Shown here one piece after another: positions 1 through 9,671 of a stretch of DNA of 64,000 nt. Below the pieces are notes generated by a model. It worked only from the letters and a program-made list of their open reading frames with translations. It was not told the DNA's origin and made no database searches. Each line of letters opens with the position of its first letter. Position 1 is the first letter of the stretch. Source of the DNA: an uncultured Colwellia sp. (GTDB taxonomy: Bacteria > Pseudomonadota > Gammaproteobacteria > Enterobacterales > Alteromonadaceae); the NCBI GenBank assembly GCA_913061475.1, contig CAJXUN010000011.1:30521-94520 (forward strand), read 5' to 3'. Position numbers and translations under genes: made by a program.

Positions 1-1014
1 CAAGTAAAATAATAAGCTATAAATGACGGCAAATATACCGGTCCAAAAAAGGGCGATATTGACACTAGCAAAAATACTTTTTTGATTATTTTCGCCTTTT
101 GCTTTACCTACCATGACTTCCGCTGCATTGGCAATACCGTCTAAGCCAAACGATATCAGCAATAGAAAGTTCATTAATATGGCGTTAGCAGCAATAACAT
201 CGTCACCTAACCTAGCGCCTTGAAAAGTCATAAATATAAAACAAACCTCTAAACATAAAGTGCGGATCAAGATATCGCGATTAAGCTTAAAATACGTTAA
301 TAAAGCTGCTCGTTCCATAATGGCAAAAAGCATATTTTTTGTTGACGAAAACAAGCTAATAAACTTAGCTTGGAAATTACGATATACTACTGATAAACCA
401 ATAATTAACCCACTATACTCAGCAATTAAGGTTGCCATAGCAACACCTTTTACCTGCCAGGAAAAGCCAATGACAAAGAGTAAATCTAAACCCAAGTTAA
501 TAACATTGGTGGCAATAATTAACCACAACACAAGCTTCGCTTTATGATTACCTAAAAGCCAGCCTAGAATAACTAAATTAGCCAATGCTGCCGGTAAACC
601 CCAGACCCTAATTTCACTATATTCTCGGGCATGAAACTGCACTTGCTCTGAGCCACCCGCTAAAGACAAAGCTATATCTAAATAAAAGCTTTGCAGCACA
701 ATAACCAATAAGCCGATCGCAAAGGCGACAATAATGCCGCGTAATAAAATTAAGCCATTTAATTTTTCATCATTCTTGCCAAATGCCTGTGCAGATAAAC
801 CTGTGGTCGACATACGTAAAAAACCACACAACCAAGTAATAGCAGTAATTAACATAGCGCCCACCGTGCTACCACCTAAATAATAGGAATATTCGAGATG
901 ACCGATAACGGCAGTGTCGACTAATCCTAATAATGGCGTCGCAATATTTGACAAAATCATTGGCAGGGCAAGAATAAATAATTGCTTATGGCGTTCTATA
1001 TCATTGAATTTCAA
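1..1014 (-). CDS. MATE family efflux transporter (DinF-like), 3' end truncated by window edge
   Basis: Own reverse-strand translation gives a continuous polytopic frame (..ERHKQLFILALPMILSNIATPLLGLVDTAVIGHLEYSYYLGGSTVGAMLITAITWLCGFLRMSTTGLSAQAFGKND..), typical of MATE/DinF. Start uncertain (TTG at 1014 is one option). Absent from the ORF track, probably because it is partial. Confidence 0.85.
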   Translation of the reverse strand, partial: MKFNDIERHKQLFILALPMILSNIATPLLGLVDTAVIGHLEYSYYLGGSTVGAMLITAITWLCGFLRMSTTGLSAQAFGKNDEKLNGLILLRGIIVAFAIGLLVIVLQSFYLDIALSLAGGSEQVQFHAREYSEIRVWGLPAALANLVILGWLLGNHKAKLVLWLIIATNVINLGLDLLFVIGFSWQVKGVAMATLIAEYSGLIIGLSVVYRNFQAKFISLFSSTKNMLFAIMERAALLTYFKLNRDILIRTLCLEVCFIFMTFQGARLGDDVIAANAILMNFLLLISFGLDGIANAAEVMVGKAKGENNQKSIFASVNIALFWTGIFAVIYSLLFYL

Positions 1015-1116
1015 AAAAAGCCGACCTTTATTGGCAAATGGACTGTATAAATACTGGAAAAAAAGCTACTTTAAGCGAGAGCTTAAACCGCCAAAAAATA
1101 TTTGAGGAAGATTATC

Positions 1117-2166
1117 ATGAAATACCGTTTGTTGGCAGTACTGTGCTATTGTCTCCACATGACCAGTTTTGCCACGGTTATTCTGCAATATCATCATGTC
1201 AGCGCTACCACTCCTGCTAGCACCAGCATTTCTCCAGAGCAATTTTCACTGCATATGCAGTACCTAAAAGACAATCACTTTAATGTTATACCATTATCAA
1301 GTTTGATGGATGCGATTAAACAACAACACGCTTTACCCAATAAGTCAGTAGTGATAACTTTTGATGATGCATATTTAGATATTCTAACTCACGGTAAACC
1401 TATTTTAGATAAATACCAATTTCCGTTTACCATCTTTATAAACCCGAGCATAGTCGACAGTAATTCGACTCACTATTTGTCATGGCAACAACTTAAGTCT
1501 ATGGCAGACGACGGTGTGATTATCGCCAATCACGGTATGAAGCACGATTCATTAACTCGCATTCCTGAGGGCCTTACTCAGCAAGCTTGGCTCGCGCAAA
1601 ACACCGAGTCATTATTAAAAGCAGAACAGATCATTGCCGAAAAGACAGGCCAAAGTTGGCGCTATTTTGCTTACCCGTACGGTGAATATAGCCCAGAGAT
1701 CCAACAATGGATACGAGCGAATGATTTTGTCGCGTTCTCACAACAGTCAGGCGCCGTTGGCTTAGCAACGGATATCACGAGTATTCCACGTTTTCCTGCT
1801 TCTCAACCTTATGATCAACTATCGAGCTTACGTGACAAGCTAAATTCATTACCTTTTAAAATTCAGCTTGATGGGGAAAATCAAAAAACAATTTTTCAGC
1901 AGGGTGAGTCAACATCCGTTAGCTTTACTATTGATGTTGATGATTTTAATCCGGAACAACTGCACTGCTACATTTCGGGTCTAGGCCGTCAAAAAATAGA
2001 GTGGCAAGGTGAGGAAGTGTTTACCATTAATTATAGTGCGCCTTTACCGACAGGTCGGGTACGTTGCAACTGTACTGCACCCAGTATTAGTGAACCTGGG
2101 CGATACTATTGGTATTCTAAACCTTGGTTTATTCTAAAAGAAAACCGTCAGTGGTACCCGCTTTAA
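1117..2166 (+). CDS. Polysaccharide deacetylase family protein (exported)
   Basis: ORF 1102..2166; ATG at 1117 gives a signal peptide (MKYRLLAVLCYCLHMTSFA) and NodB-like motifs (ITFDDAYLDI, ANHGMKH, FAYPYGEY). Confidence 0.85.
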   Translation: MKYRLLAVLCYCLHMTSFATVILQYHHVSATTPASTSISPEQFSLHMQYLKDNHFNVIPLSSLMDAIKQQHALPNKSVVITFDDAYLDILTHGKPILDKYQFPFTIFINPSIVDSNSTHYLSWQQLKSMADDGVIIANHGMKHDSLTRIPEGLTQQAWLAQNTESLLKAEQIIAEKTGQSWRYFAYPYGEYSPEIQQWIRANDFVAFSQQSGAVGLATDITSIPRFPASQPYDQLSSLRDKLNSLPFKIQLDGENQKTIFQQGESTSVSFTIDVDDFNPEQLHCYISGLGRQKIEWQGEEVFTINYSAPLPTGRVRCNCTAPSISEPGRYYWYSKPWFILKENRQWYPL

Positions 2167-2196
2167 TCGCTATACTTGTCCAAACTAAGTATTAGC

Positions 2197-2841
2197 TCAA
2201 TATAGCGCAACTATTTTAGCAAAATCGCTAACCAGTTTATCACCTTCAATCACCGGTACTTCGCCCAGTGCCTGTTTAGGTTTAAAAATAGCTTCTACCC
2301 TGCCGGCAGGGTTAATTAGCACTAAAGATGCACTATGATCAACTAGGTAGCTTGTAGGGCTTTCGCCATGATTGTCGCTACCGGCCTCGGTTATGGCGTA
2401 CATTAAACCTAAATTTCTCGCAAAAGGGAAAAGCCTGCCATGGTCGCCATGTAATGCTTTAAACTCAGGATTAAAATAACCAATATAACTGGCGAGTTTT
2501 TCTTGGCTGTCACGTTTAGGATCAACCGATACCAACAGCACTTGGCTATTATTGGCAATAGCTTTTAGCTCATCATAAATAAAGTTCATTTCTTGCAAGG
2601 TTGTCGGACATACATCCGGACAGGATGTATAGCCAAAAAACACCCAACTCCAATGCTCTTTTAATGACGCATTATTGAAGCTATTACCAAGATGATCAGT
2701 TAATTCAAACGGTTTCACCTCACGAGCTTGTTGATAATGCAACGCGAAATCAACCGGGGCCTTTTTATCTAACTGAGCAAATAATATTATGCCTGCAACC
2801 AATGCACCGAGTGCAACAATTAGCGTAACAACTTTATTCAT
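2197..2841 (-). CDS. SCO1/SenC family copper chaperone for cytochrome oxidase
   Basis: CxxxC motif in GYTSCPDVCPTTLQEM, thioredoxin-like fold, next to heme A genes. Confidence 0.9.
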   Translation of the reverse strand: MNKVVTLIVALGALVAGIILFAQLDKKAPVDFALHYQQAREVKPFELTDHLGNSFNNASLKEHWSWVFFGYTSCPDVCPTTLQEMNFIYDELKAIANNSQVLLVSVDPKRDSQEKLASYIGYFNPEFKALHGDHGRLFPFARNLGLMYAITEAGSDNHGESPTSYLVDHSASLVLINPAGRVEAIFKPKQALGEVPVIEGDKLVSDFAKIVALY

Positions 2842-3758
2842 TAGCCGGTCACCGGTAATAAGTAATGATCGAGTAAAAGAATAATAAATAGCGCCATTAA
2901 ATGCACAATGGAAAATTTAAAGGTATCCATAGCGGTATTTTCATCGGCATTAAATTTTAGTTTCCACGCATAAGCAAAGAATACTAAATTCAACACGACA
3001 GCACCGATTAAGTATAGCCAGTTACTCATACCCACTAAATAAGGCAGTAAACCGACGACAAACAGTAAAACGGTATACAGAAGTATTTGCGTTTTAGTAA
3101 AGTTAACACCATGAGTCACCGGTAACATAGGAATGTTTACTTTCGCATAATCATCTTTACGATGAATCGCTAAGGCCCAAAAATGGGGTGGTGTCCAAGT
3201 GAAAATAAGTAGCACTAATAACAAGGCATTTGGGTGTATTTCATTGGTCATTGCTGTCCAACCCAATAATGGTGGAATAGCACCAGCCAAGCCGCCTATC
3301 GTAATATTTTGCGGTGTCGCACGTTTCAAATACATTGTATAAACAAAGCTATAGCCGACTAAGCCTGAAAACGTTAACCAGGCCGTAAGTGGGTTAACAA
3401 AGCTATATAGCACTGCAAAACCCGTGACAGCTAAGATCATGGCAAACATTGATGCACTGCGCGCTGTAAGTCTGCCATTAGGTAATGGACGATTATGGGT
3501 ACGTCCCATCACGCTATCGATACGTTCATCAACAATATGATTAATTGCCGCGGCGGCCGATGACAAAAATCCTATCCCGATCATTGACGGTACAAGTACC
3601 TGCCAAGGAATAACACCCGGTGAGGATAAACACATCCCCACTAATGCAGTTAACACTAATAAAGCAACGACACGTGGCTTAGTAATTTCATAATAGTCAC
3701 GCCAAATCGGCGTGCTGGGTGCGCTATGACTCGATGCGATTGTGTTACTTTGACTCAT
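2841..3758 (-). CDS. cyoE: Protoheme IX farnesyltransferase
   Basis: UbiA-type motif [26 protein letters not shown] overlap with the SCO1 gene. Confidence 0.93.
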   Translation of the reverse strand: MSQSNTIASSHSAPSTPIWRDYYEITKPRVVALLVLTALVGMCLSSPGVIPWQVLVPSMIGIGFLSSAAAAINHIVDERIDSVMGRTHNRPLPNGRLTARSASMFAMILAVTGFAVLYSFVNPLTAWLTFSGLVGYSFVYTMYLKRATPQNITIGGLAGAIPPLLGWTAMTNEIHPNALLLVLLIFTWTPPHFWALAIHRKDDYAKVNIPMLPVTHGVNFTKTQILLYTVLLFVVGLLPYLVGMSNWLYLIGAVVLNLVFFAYAWKLKFNADENTAMDTFKFSIVHLMALFIILLLDHYLLPVTG

Positions 3759-3767
3759 AATATACCC

Positions 3768-4775
3768 CTAAATTTTACGTTTTAAACTATATGTCATGGT
3801 GATTAATGACATCATTAACATAGCAGCTACCACATTGTGGCTAACGGCAACACTCAGCGGTAATGAAAACCAAACATTACTAATGCCTAAGCCAACTTGC
3901 ACGCTGAGAATAAAACCCAAGCTCAGCGCCGCTTTTCTAAAAAATGGCGATTGTGCTTTACGATAAATACTAATAGCTAGCCAGAATAAATATATTGCGG
4001 TGATAATCGCGCCGAAGCGATGCATAACATGAATGGTAACCCGTGACGCGTGATCAAGATGACCAAATTCATAACTGTCTTTTTCTGGCGGTACTAAATC
4101 AAAAGCATGTTCAAAATTTAATTGCTCAGCCCATCCTGCTTGGCAAATAGGTAATTCAGTACACGTAAGTGCAGCGTAGTTAGATGAAGTCCAGCCGCCC
4201 AAAGCAATTTGCCCGGTTAAAATAACAATGCCAACCACACCGAATTTAACGTATTTTTTCAGATTAAAGTCACCACCAGGAACCCGATAATCACTTAAGC
4301 GTAAATACAATAAAAACAATAAGCATAGCGTCGTAAATCCACCCAATAAATGTCCCATTACCACCACAGGCATTAGCTTCATGGTAACCGTCCACATACC
4401 TAACGCTGCTTGAAATATCACCACCAATAAAATAAAGATAGGTAAACCCAATGGGCCACCCTGCGCCCTTCGTTTTAGCGACATCAAGGCAATAATTAAT
4501 ATCAATATCCCTAATGAACCAGCGAAATAACGATGGATCATTTCATTCCATGCTTTATGGGGTTCAACAGGGCGTTCTGGAAATGCTTGTTCAGCAGCAC
4601 TAATTTGCTCGCTGGTTTGAGGAACATCAATTAAACCATAACAGCCGGGCCAATCAGGACAACCAAGCCCTGCATGCGTAAGCCGTGTATATGCGCCTAA
4701 GCTAACAACAACAATGGCTAATAAAATGCTGACAAAAACCAGCTTTCTAAGGTCGGAAGAGCTTTGTGTTCTCAT
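3768..4775 (-). CDS. ctaA: Heme A synthase (COX15/CtaA)
   Basis: COX15 motifs: GAYTRLTHAGLGCPDWPGCYG, MIHRYFAGSLG, HVMHRFGA. Confidence 0.92.
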   Translation of the reverse strand: MRTQSSSDLRKLVFVSILLAIVVVSLGAYTRLTHAGLGCPDWPGCYGLIDVPQTSEQISAAEQAFPERPVEPHKAWNEMIHRYFAGSLGILILIIALMSLKRRAQGGPLGLPIFILLVVIFQAALGMWTVTMKLMPVVVMGHLLGGFTTLCLLFLLYLRLSDYRVPGGDFNLKKYVKFGVVGIVILTGQIALGGWTSSNYAALTCTELPICQAGWAEQLNFEHAFDLVPPEKDSYEFGHLDHASRVTIHVMHRFGAIITAIYLFWLAISIYRKAQSPFFRKAALSLGFILSVQVGLGISNVWFSLPLSVAVSHNVVAAMLMMSLITMTYSLKRKI

Positions 4776-5336
4776 TTAGCCAATCCTTGAATATTTTAGT
4801 AATTTCTTAAAATCCGCCAATATTGCCTTGCCAAATGCTGGCAGCTGTTCTGCATTCTCTGGTGGTAGATGGCTCAGAATGACATTGCCTAATGGATCAA
4901 CAATCAATACTTGCGATTGTGTTATCGCTGCTTTGGCCAAAGCCGGCATGGTTTGAATATGCCATTTTTTAATTTGAATTTTATTGGCTTGTTCACTGCT
5001 TAACGTTTGTTGTGTTAATGCCACTGGTTTAACCCGTGGCATTTCTTTTCCTAAGGCAATATAGGTATGATGAACGCTAATTAAAGTTTTTTCACACTGT
5101 TCATCACAGCGTTCAGGTAAGGTGTACAACATTAACCATTGATGCTCAAAGTCATCAACATTTAAGCCAAGCTTGGCTAAGGTTAATTCGTTTTCAATGA
5201 GCTGTCCTTGGTTAGTGACACCATAATTGAACCATTGTTGATTCAACGCTAGTTTGGCCAAGACAATGGGAATGATAAACACCGCTAAGAGAATTAGCAT
5301 ACTACGGCGCGATTTTTTTAATTCTGAAGAACTCAT
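4776..5336 (-). CDS. Hypothetical membrane-anchored protein of the cytochrome oxidase biogenesis cluster
   Basis: N-terminal TM helix; tightly packed between SURF1 and CtaA. Confidence 0.75.
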   Translation of the reverse strand: MSSSELKKSRRSMLILLAVFIIPIVLAKLALNQQWFNYGVTNQGQLIENELTLAKLGLNVDDFEHQWLMLYTLPERCDEQCEKTLISVHHTYIALGKEMPRVKPVALTQQTLSSEQANKIQIKKWHIQTMPALAKAAITQSQVLIVDPLGNVILSHLPPENAEQLPAFGKAILADFKKLLKYSRIG

Positions 5337-5391
5337 ACAACTCAGCCTTTTATTCTTATTATTTGGTTTCGGTATTTTTCTTATTTATTCA

Positions 5392-6144
5392 TCATATAGT
5401 ATTATCGTGATGACTTTTGCTCATTTTTATTGCCGCCCAAATCATCAAACTTATCCAAGCCAGCGCCAAACTAAACCATTGAAAGGCATATGCTCGATGT
5501 TTTTCGGGTGGCATTACGATGGGCTGCCAATTTTTTTTATAACCAATACTTTCTTTTTTATCTAAGTAAACCACAAAGGGCAATAGTTTCTTGCCAATTA
5601 ATTGTGAAAACTTATCTAATTCGATTTGCTGTACCCTTAAAGGCCAAGTTGGATTGGTAAGATTTTGCGCTTGTAATTGAATACCCATTTCAATTTCTCG
5701 CACATGACCATTGATAATATGCTGTCCGGAAATTGCGGTTATTTCAGGTAATACATTGCGGTCTATAGAGCCTCGGACCCAGCCCAAATTAATCAATACG
5801 GCATTGCCACTACTTGTTATTATTTGATAAACACGATAGCCGAATCGCCCTTTATCAGGTTGGTTATCAAGTAGAAAAACTTTATCGTCATCAAACTCAC
5901 CGGCAAGTTTAATAGGTAAATCATTAATGCCATCTTGTAAGCCATTAAGTGCCAATACTTGGGTTAACGAAAGTGCCTGTTGTTGACTTAATTCACTAAT
6001 GCGTTGTTGACGTTGTTCTTTTTCAAGTGCTCGGTCAATTTGCCAAAATCCAAGCTTGATTAATAACGAAAATACTAGCATGGTAAATAAAACCATTGGC
6101 CAATTGAGTTGCTTTAATTTGTATTTAAGTGATACAAAATCCAT
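5392..6144 (-). CDS. SURF1 family protein
   Basis: N- and C-terminal TM helices, GFWQIDRALEKEQ, NLGWVRG, YAFQWFSLA motifs. Confidence 0.88.
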   Translation of the reverse strand: MDFVSLKYKLKQLNWPMVLFTMLVFSLLIKLGFWQIDRALEKEQRQQRISELSQQQALSLTQVLALNGLQDGINDLPIKLAGEFDDDKVFLLDNQPDKGRFGYRVYQIITSSGNAVLINLGWVRGSIDRNVLPEITAISGQHIINGHVREIEMGIQLQAQNLTNPTWPLRVQQIELDKFSQLIGKKLLPFVVYLDKKESIGYKKNWQPIVMPPEKHRAYAFQWFSLALAWISLMIWAAIKMSKSHHDNTI

Positions 6145-6250
6145 AGACTACCGCGTGTTGACTAACTAAAAGCTCACTAATACCAATTAAACTAACTAAG
6201 TAGTTTTTAAAATGCTCTAAATAAAAACAAATTATATAAGAGAGAATGTT

Positions 6251-6460
6251 GTGTTAATTAAAATTATTGTTGTCGGCTTATTAGCCTTTATGATTTATAA
6301 CCTGTTTCGCGCATTATTTATTATGAACAAAAATGATCCGAATAAACCTCCGATGTCAAAATTTATTGGTCGCAGGGTGATAACCTCTGTCGCTATCGTC
6401 ATACTACTATTGCTTGGCATACTCACTGGCGTGATAACGCCGAATCCACGTCCATATTAA
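6251..6460 (+). CDS. Small twin-TM protein (DUF2909-like)
   Basis: 69 aa, two TM helices, in the usual position between SURF1 and cox3 on the opposite strand. Confidence 0.7.
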   Translation: MLIKIIVVGLLAFMIYNLFRALFIMNKNDPNKPPMSKFIGRRVITSVAIVILLLLGILTGVITPNPRPY

Positions 6461-6484
6461 TGTCAATGACGCGTTAAGGTTAAA

Positions 6485-6530
6485 AGGAAGTGCGACGATT
6501 ATGTTAAAAATCGGCACTTCCTATTTATTT
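6485..6530 (+). terminator. Rho-independent terminator downstream of DUF2909-like gene
   Basis: AGGAAGTGC...GCACTTCCT inverted repeat followed by ATTTATTT. Confidence 0.6.
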
Positions 6531-6549
6531 AACCTGAATAAATTATCTG

Positions 6550-7434
6550 TTAAATAATATAAACAAAAACAAATAATATCACCCAAACTACATCAACAAA
6601 ATGCCAATACCAACTTGCTGCTTGGAAGGCAAAATGATTTTTCGGGGTAAAATGACCTTTAAATACCCGAATCAGCATCACCAATAGCATGATGGTACCT
6701 AAAGTTACATGCATACCATGAAAGCCAGTCAATAGATAAAAAGTATTCCCGTAAATGCCACTGTCTAAGTACAACTTCATTTCATCAGCATAGCCATGGG
6801 CATACTCTAGACCTTGGCAATATAAAAATACACAACCTAAGAGTACCGTTAAGCCTAACCAAAATTTCAGTAAACCACGCTTTTCTTGCTCTAAAGAAAC
6901 ATGAGCAAAATGTGCAGTAACTGATGAAGTTAATAACAAAATAGTATTAATTAATGGCAAGCCATACCAACCCATAGCGGTTGTTGTCGTACCATCAGGG
7001 GTCTTAATTAATGGCCAAGTAGCAGTAAAATCAGGCCATAGTATGGCAGCTGTTGCGGCATTGTTACCGGCACCGTCAAGCCATGGTACCGAAAATGTGC
7101 GGGCATAAAGTAAAGCACCAAAAAATGCCGCAAAAAACATCACCTCAGAAAAAATAAACCAACTCATGCCTTGGCGGAATGAATTATCCATTTGGTGACT
7201 ATATTTTCCTGACATTGATTCGGTAATAACGTTGTTAAACCAACCAAACATCATATAAATAATCAACGCAATGCCGGCTAATAAAATCCAGCCTCCACCG
7301 GAACTTTCAGGATTATTTAAATTAGAAACATAATTGCCCGCTCCGACGGCAATTAAAAATAGCGCGATAGCGCCGATGATCGGCCATTTGCTTTGCGCTG
7401 GTACATAATAACTTTCGTATTCTTTTGTTGTCAT
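6550..7434 (-). CDS. Cytochrome c oxidase subunit III
   Basis: MTTKEYESYYVPAQSKWPIIG; GFHGMHVTLG and WHFVDVVW. GAGGGG precedes the ATG at 7434. Confidence 0.93.
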   Translation of the reverse strand: MTTKEYESYYVPAQSKWPIIGAIALFLIAVGAGNYVSNLNNPESSGGGWILLAGIALIIYMMFGWFNNVITESMSGKYSHQMDNSFRQGMSWFIFSEVMFFAAFFGALLYARTFSVPWLDGAGNNAATAAILWPDFTATWPLIKTPDGTTTTAMGWYGLPLINTILLLTSSVTAHFAHVSLEQEKRGLLKFWLGLTVLLGCVFLYCQGLEYAHGYADEMKLYLDSGIYGNTFYLLTGFHGMHVTLGTIMLLVMLIRVFKGHFTPKNHFAFQAASWYWHFVDVVWVILFVFVYII

Positions 7435-7464
7435 TGTTGTTCCCCTCATTTAAGTGCCAAGCAC

Positions 7465-8043
7465 TTAAGAATCAACTGAGCTCGTAATGTCGTACAACGT
7501 GTACGATAGGGTAATGGTAGAAACGTCGTCGGGTAAGTCTAAGTCGACATAAAACTGTAATCCCATTTCAACGTCTTCACTGGCTTTTAACGGCTGATTA
7601 TTAAAACAAAAACATTCGATTTTTTGAAAATAAACAGCCGCCCTTCCTGGAGATACTGACGGCACAGCTTGGCCGACAATATCGCTTACAGACTCATTTT
7701 TGGCATAAAACTTAACGGTTTTTCTTTCACCTGGATGCACTTTCACTTCGTTAATCATCGGCTCAAATTGCCATGGAATACCCTTGGCTGTTCGAGTCAA
7801 AAATTGCACTGTGATAGTACGTTCAGTATCGATACCGACAGCGTTATAACTGGCTGCCACATCAGATGTTTTCCCGTTTAATCCGGTGATATCACAAAAC
7901 ACGTCATATAACGGCACCATCGCAAAGCCAAAACCAAACATACCAAAGACAATCAGCATCAGTTTTTTTACGGTTTTCTTCACTGAAGCATCATGCGTTT
8001 GTGCTTGTTTTGATAATTTATTTTGCGATTTGCCGTTAGTCAT
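7465..8043 (-). CDS. Cytochrome c oxidase assembly protein CtaG/Cox11
   Basis: Single TM plus IECFCFNNQPL copper site and FVDLDLPDD. Confidence 0.93.
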   Translation of the reverse strand: MTNGKSQNKLSKQAQTHDASVKKTVKKLMLIVFGMFGFGFAMVPLYDVFCDITGLNGKTSDVAASYNAVGIDTERTITVQFLTRTAKGIPWQFEPMINEVKVHPGERKTVKFYAKNESVSDIVGQAVPSVSPGRAAVYFQKIECFCFNNQPLKASEDVEMGLQFYVDLDLPDDVSTITLSYTLYDITSSVDS

Positions 8044-8054
8044 TTTGTACCCAA

Positions 8055-9659
8055 TTAATCAATTTTCGGTGGTGTTTCAAAGGTGTGGTATGGCGCAGGG
8101 CTAGGCACTGTCCATTCTAACCCTTCCGCTCCATCCCAAGGTTTTGCCGGTGCTTTTTCGCCACCTTTAATACACTTAATGACGAGCACTAAGAAAATTA
8201 ATTGTGAGATACCAAAAGCAAAACCACCAATACTGACCCACTTATTAAAGTCAGCAAATTGCAAGGCATAATCAGGAATACGACGCGGCATACCTGCTAA
8301 ACCTAAAAAGTGCATTGGGAAGAATAATAAGTTCACAGAAACTAATGAACACCAAAAGTGCCACTTACTTAAGGTATCGTTGTACATATAGCCAGTCCAT
8401 TTTGGTAGCCAGTAATAAGCGCCGGCAAAAATGGAAAATAACGCACCTGTAACTAATACATAGTGAAAGTGAGCAACAACGAAGTAAGTATCATGATATT
8501 GAAAATCTACCGGTGTCATTGCTAGCATCAAGCCAGAGAAACCACCAATAGTGAACAATATAACGAAGGCAATAGAGAACAACATTGGCGTTTCGAAACT
8601 AATTGAGCCACGCCACATAGTTGCCGCCCAGTTAAAGACTTTCACACCAGTAGGCACCGCAATTAGCATTGTGCAGTACATGAAGAACAGTTCGCCAAAT
8701 AACGGCATACCTGTGGTAAACATGTGATGCGCCCAAACGATGAACGACAAGAAGGCAATTGATGCAGTCGCGTAAACCATTGAGCTATAGCCAAATAGTG
8801 GTTTGCGTGAAAATGCTGGAATAGTCGTAGATACAATACCAAACGCAGGCAAAATCATAATGTAAACTTCAGGATGACCAAAGAACCAGAAAATATGCTG
8901 GAACATCACGGGGTCACCACCACCGGCGGCATCAAAGAAACTGGTACCAAAGTAGGTATCAGTTAACACCATAGTGACCGTACCCGCGAGCACCGGCATT
9001 ACCGCTATTAGCAAGTACGCCGTAATGAAAAATGTCCAAACAAACAATGGCATTTTCATATAAGTCATACCTGGCGCACGCATATTCATAATGGTTACTA
9101 CAATATTAATAGCCCCCATAATTGACGATATACCCATGATATGAACAGCAAAAACAAAAAATGCGGTACTACCATTACTGTAGGTCGTTGATAATGGCGC
9201 ATAGAACGTCCAACCAAAGTTTGGTGCACCGCTTTCCATAAAGAACGACGATAATAAAATAGCAAAAGCAAAAGGTAAGATCCAAAAGCTCCAGTTATTC
9301 AACCGTGGTAGTGCCATATCTGGCGCACCAACCATCATAGGTAGCATCCAGTTAGCCAAGCCAGTAAAGGCCGGCATAATAGCGCCAAAGACCATAATAA
9401 GACCGTGTACTGTGGTCATTTGGTTAAAGAAATCAGGCTCAACTATCTGTAAACCCGGCTGAAATAACTCAGCACGGATAACCAGCGCCATCACGCCGCC
9501 AGTTAAAAACATGATAAATGAGAACCACAAGTACATCGAACCTATGTCTTTATGGTTAGTGGTATATAACCAGCGTTTCAGGCCGGTCATTTTATGATCA
9601 TGGTGCTCACCGTCATGTGAATCATGCTCGGATTGATCATTAATTACATCTGTAGTCAT
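8055..9659 (-). CDS. ctaD: Cytochrome c oxidase subunit I
   Basis: Heme-copper oxidase motifs: WFFGHPEVYIMILPAFGI, YHDTYFVVAHFHYVL. Confidence 0.97.
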   Translation of the reverse strand: MTTDVINDQSEHDSHDGEHHDHKMTGLKRWLYTTNHKDIGSMYLWFSFIMFLTGGVMALVIRAELFQPGLQIVEPDFFNQMTTVHGLIMVFGAIMPAFTGLANWMLPMMVGAPDMALPRLNNWSFWILPFAFAILLSSFFMESGAPNFGWTFYAPLSTTYSNGSTAFFVFAVHIMGISSIMGAINIVVTIMNMRAPGMTYMKMPLFVWTFFITAYLLIAVMPVLAGTVTMVLTDTYFGTSFFDAAGGGDPVMFQHIFWFFGHPEVYIMILPAFGIVSTTIPAFSRKPLFGYSSMVYATASIAFLSFIVWAHHMFTTGMPLFGELFFMYCTMLIAVPTGVKVFNWAATMWRGSISFETPMLFSIAFVILFTIGGFSGLMLAMTPVDFQYHDTYFVVAHFHYVLVTGALFSIFAGAYYWLPKWTGYMYNDTLSKWHFWCSLVSVNLLFFPMHFLGLAGMPRRIPDYALQFADFNKWVSIGGFAFGISQLIFLVLVIKCIKGGEKAPAKPWDGAEGLEWTVPSPAPYHTFETPPKID

Positions 9660-9671
9660 TATAACGCCTCC

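Noticed and set aside
260-1220. Plus-strand ORFs at 260..547, 914..1105, 1038..1220
   Set aside because: The first is antisense to the MATE gene and 914..1105 largely so; 1038..1220 overlaps the start of the deacetylase gene in the wrong frame.
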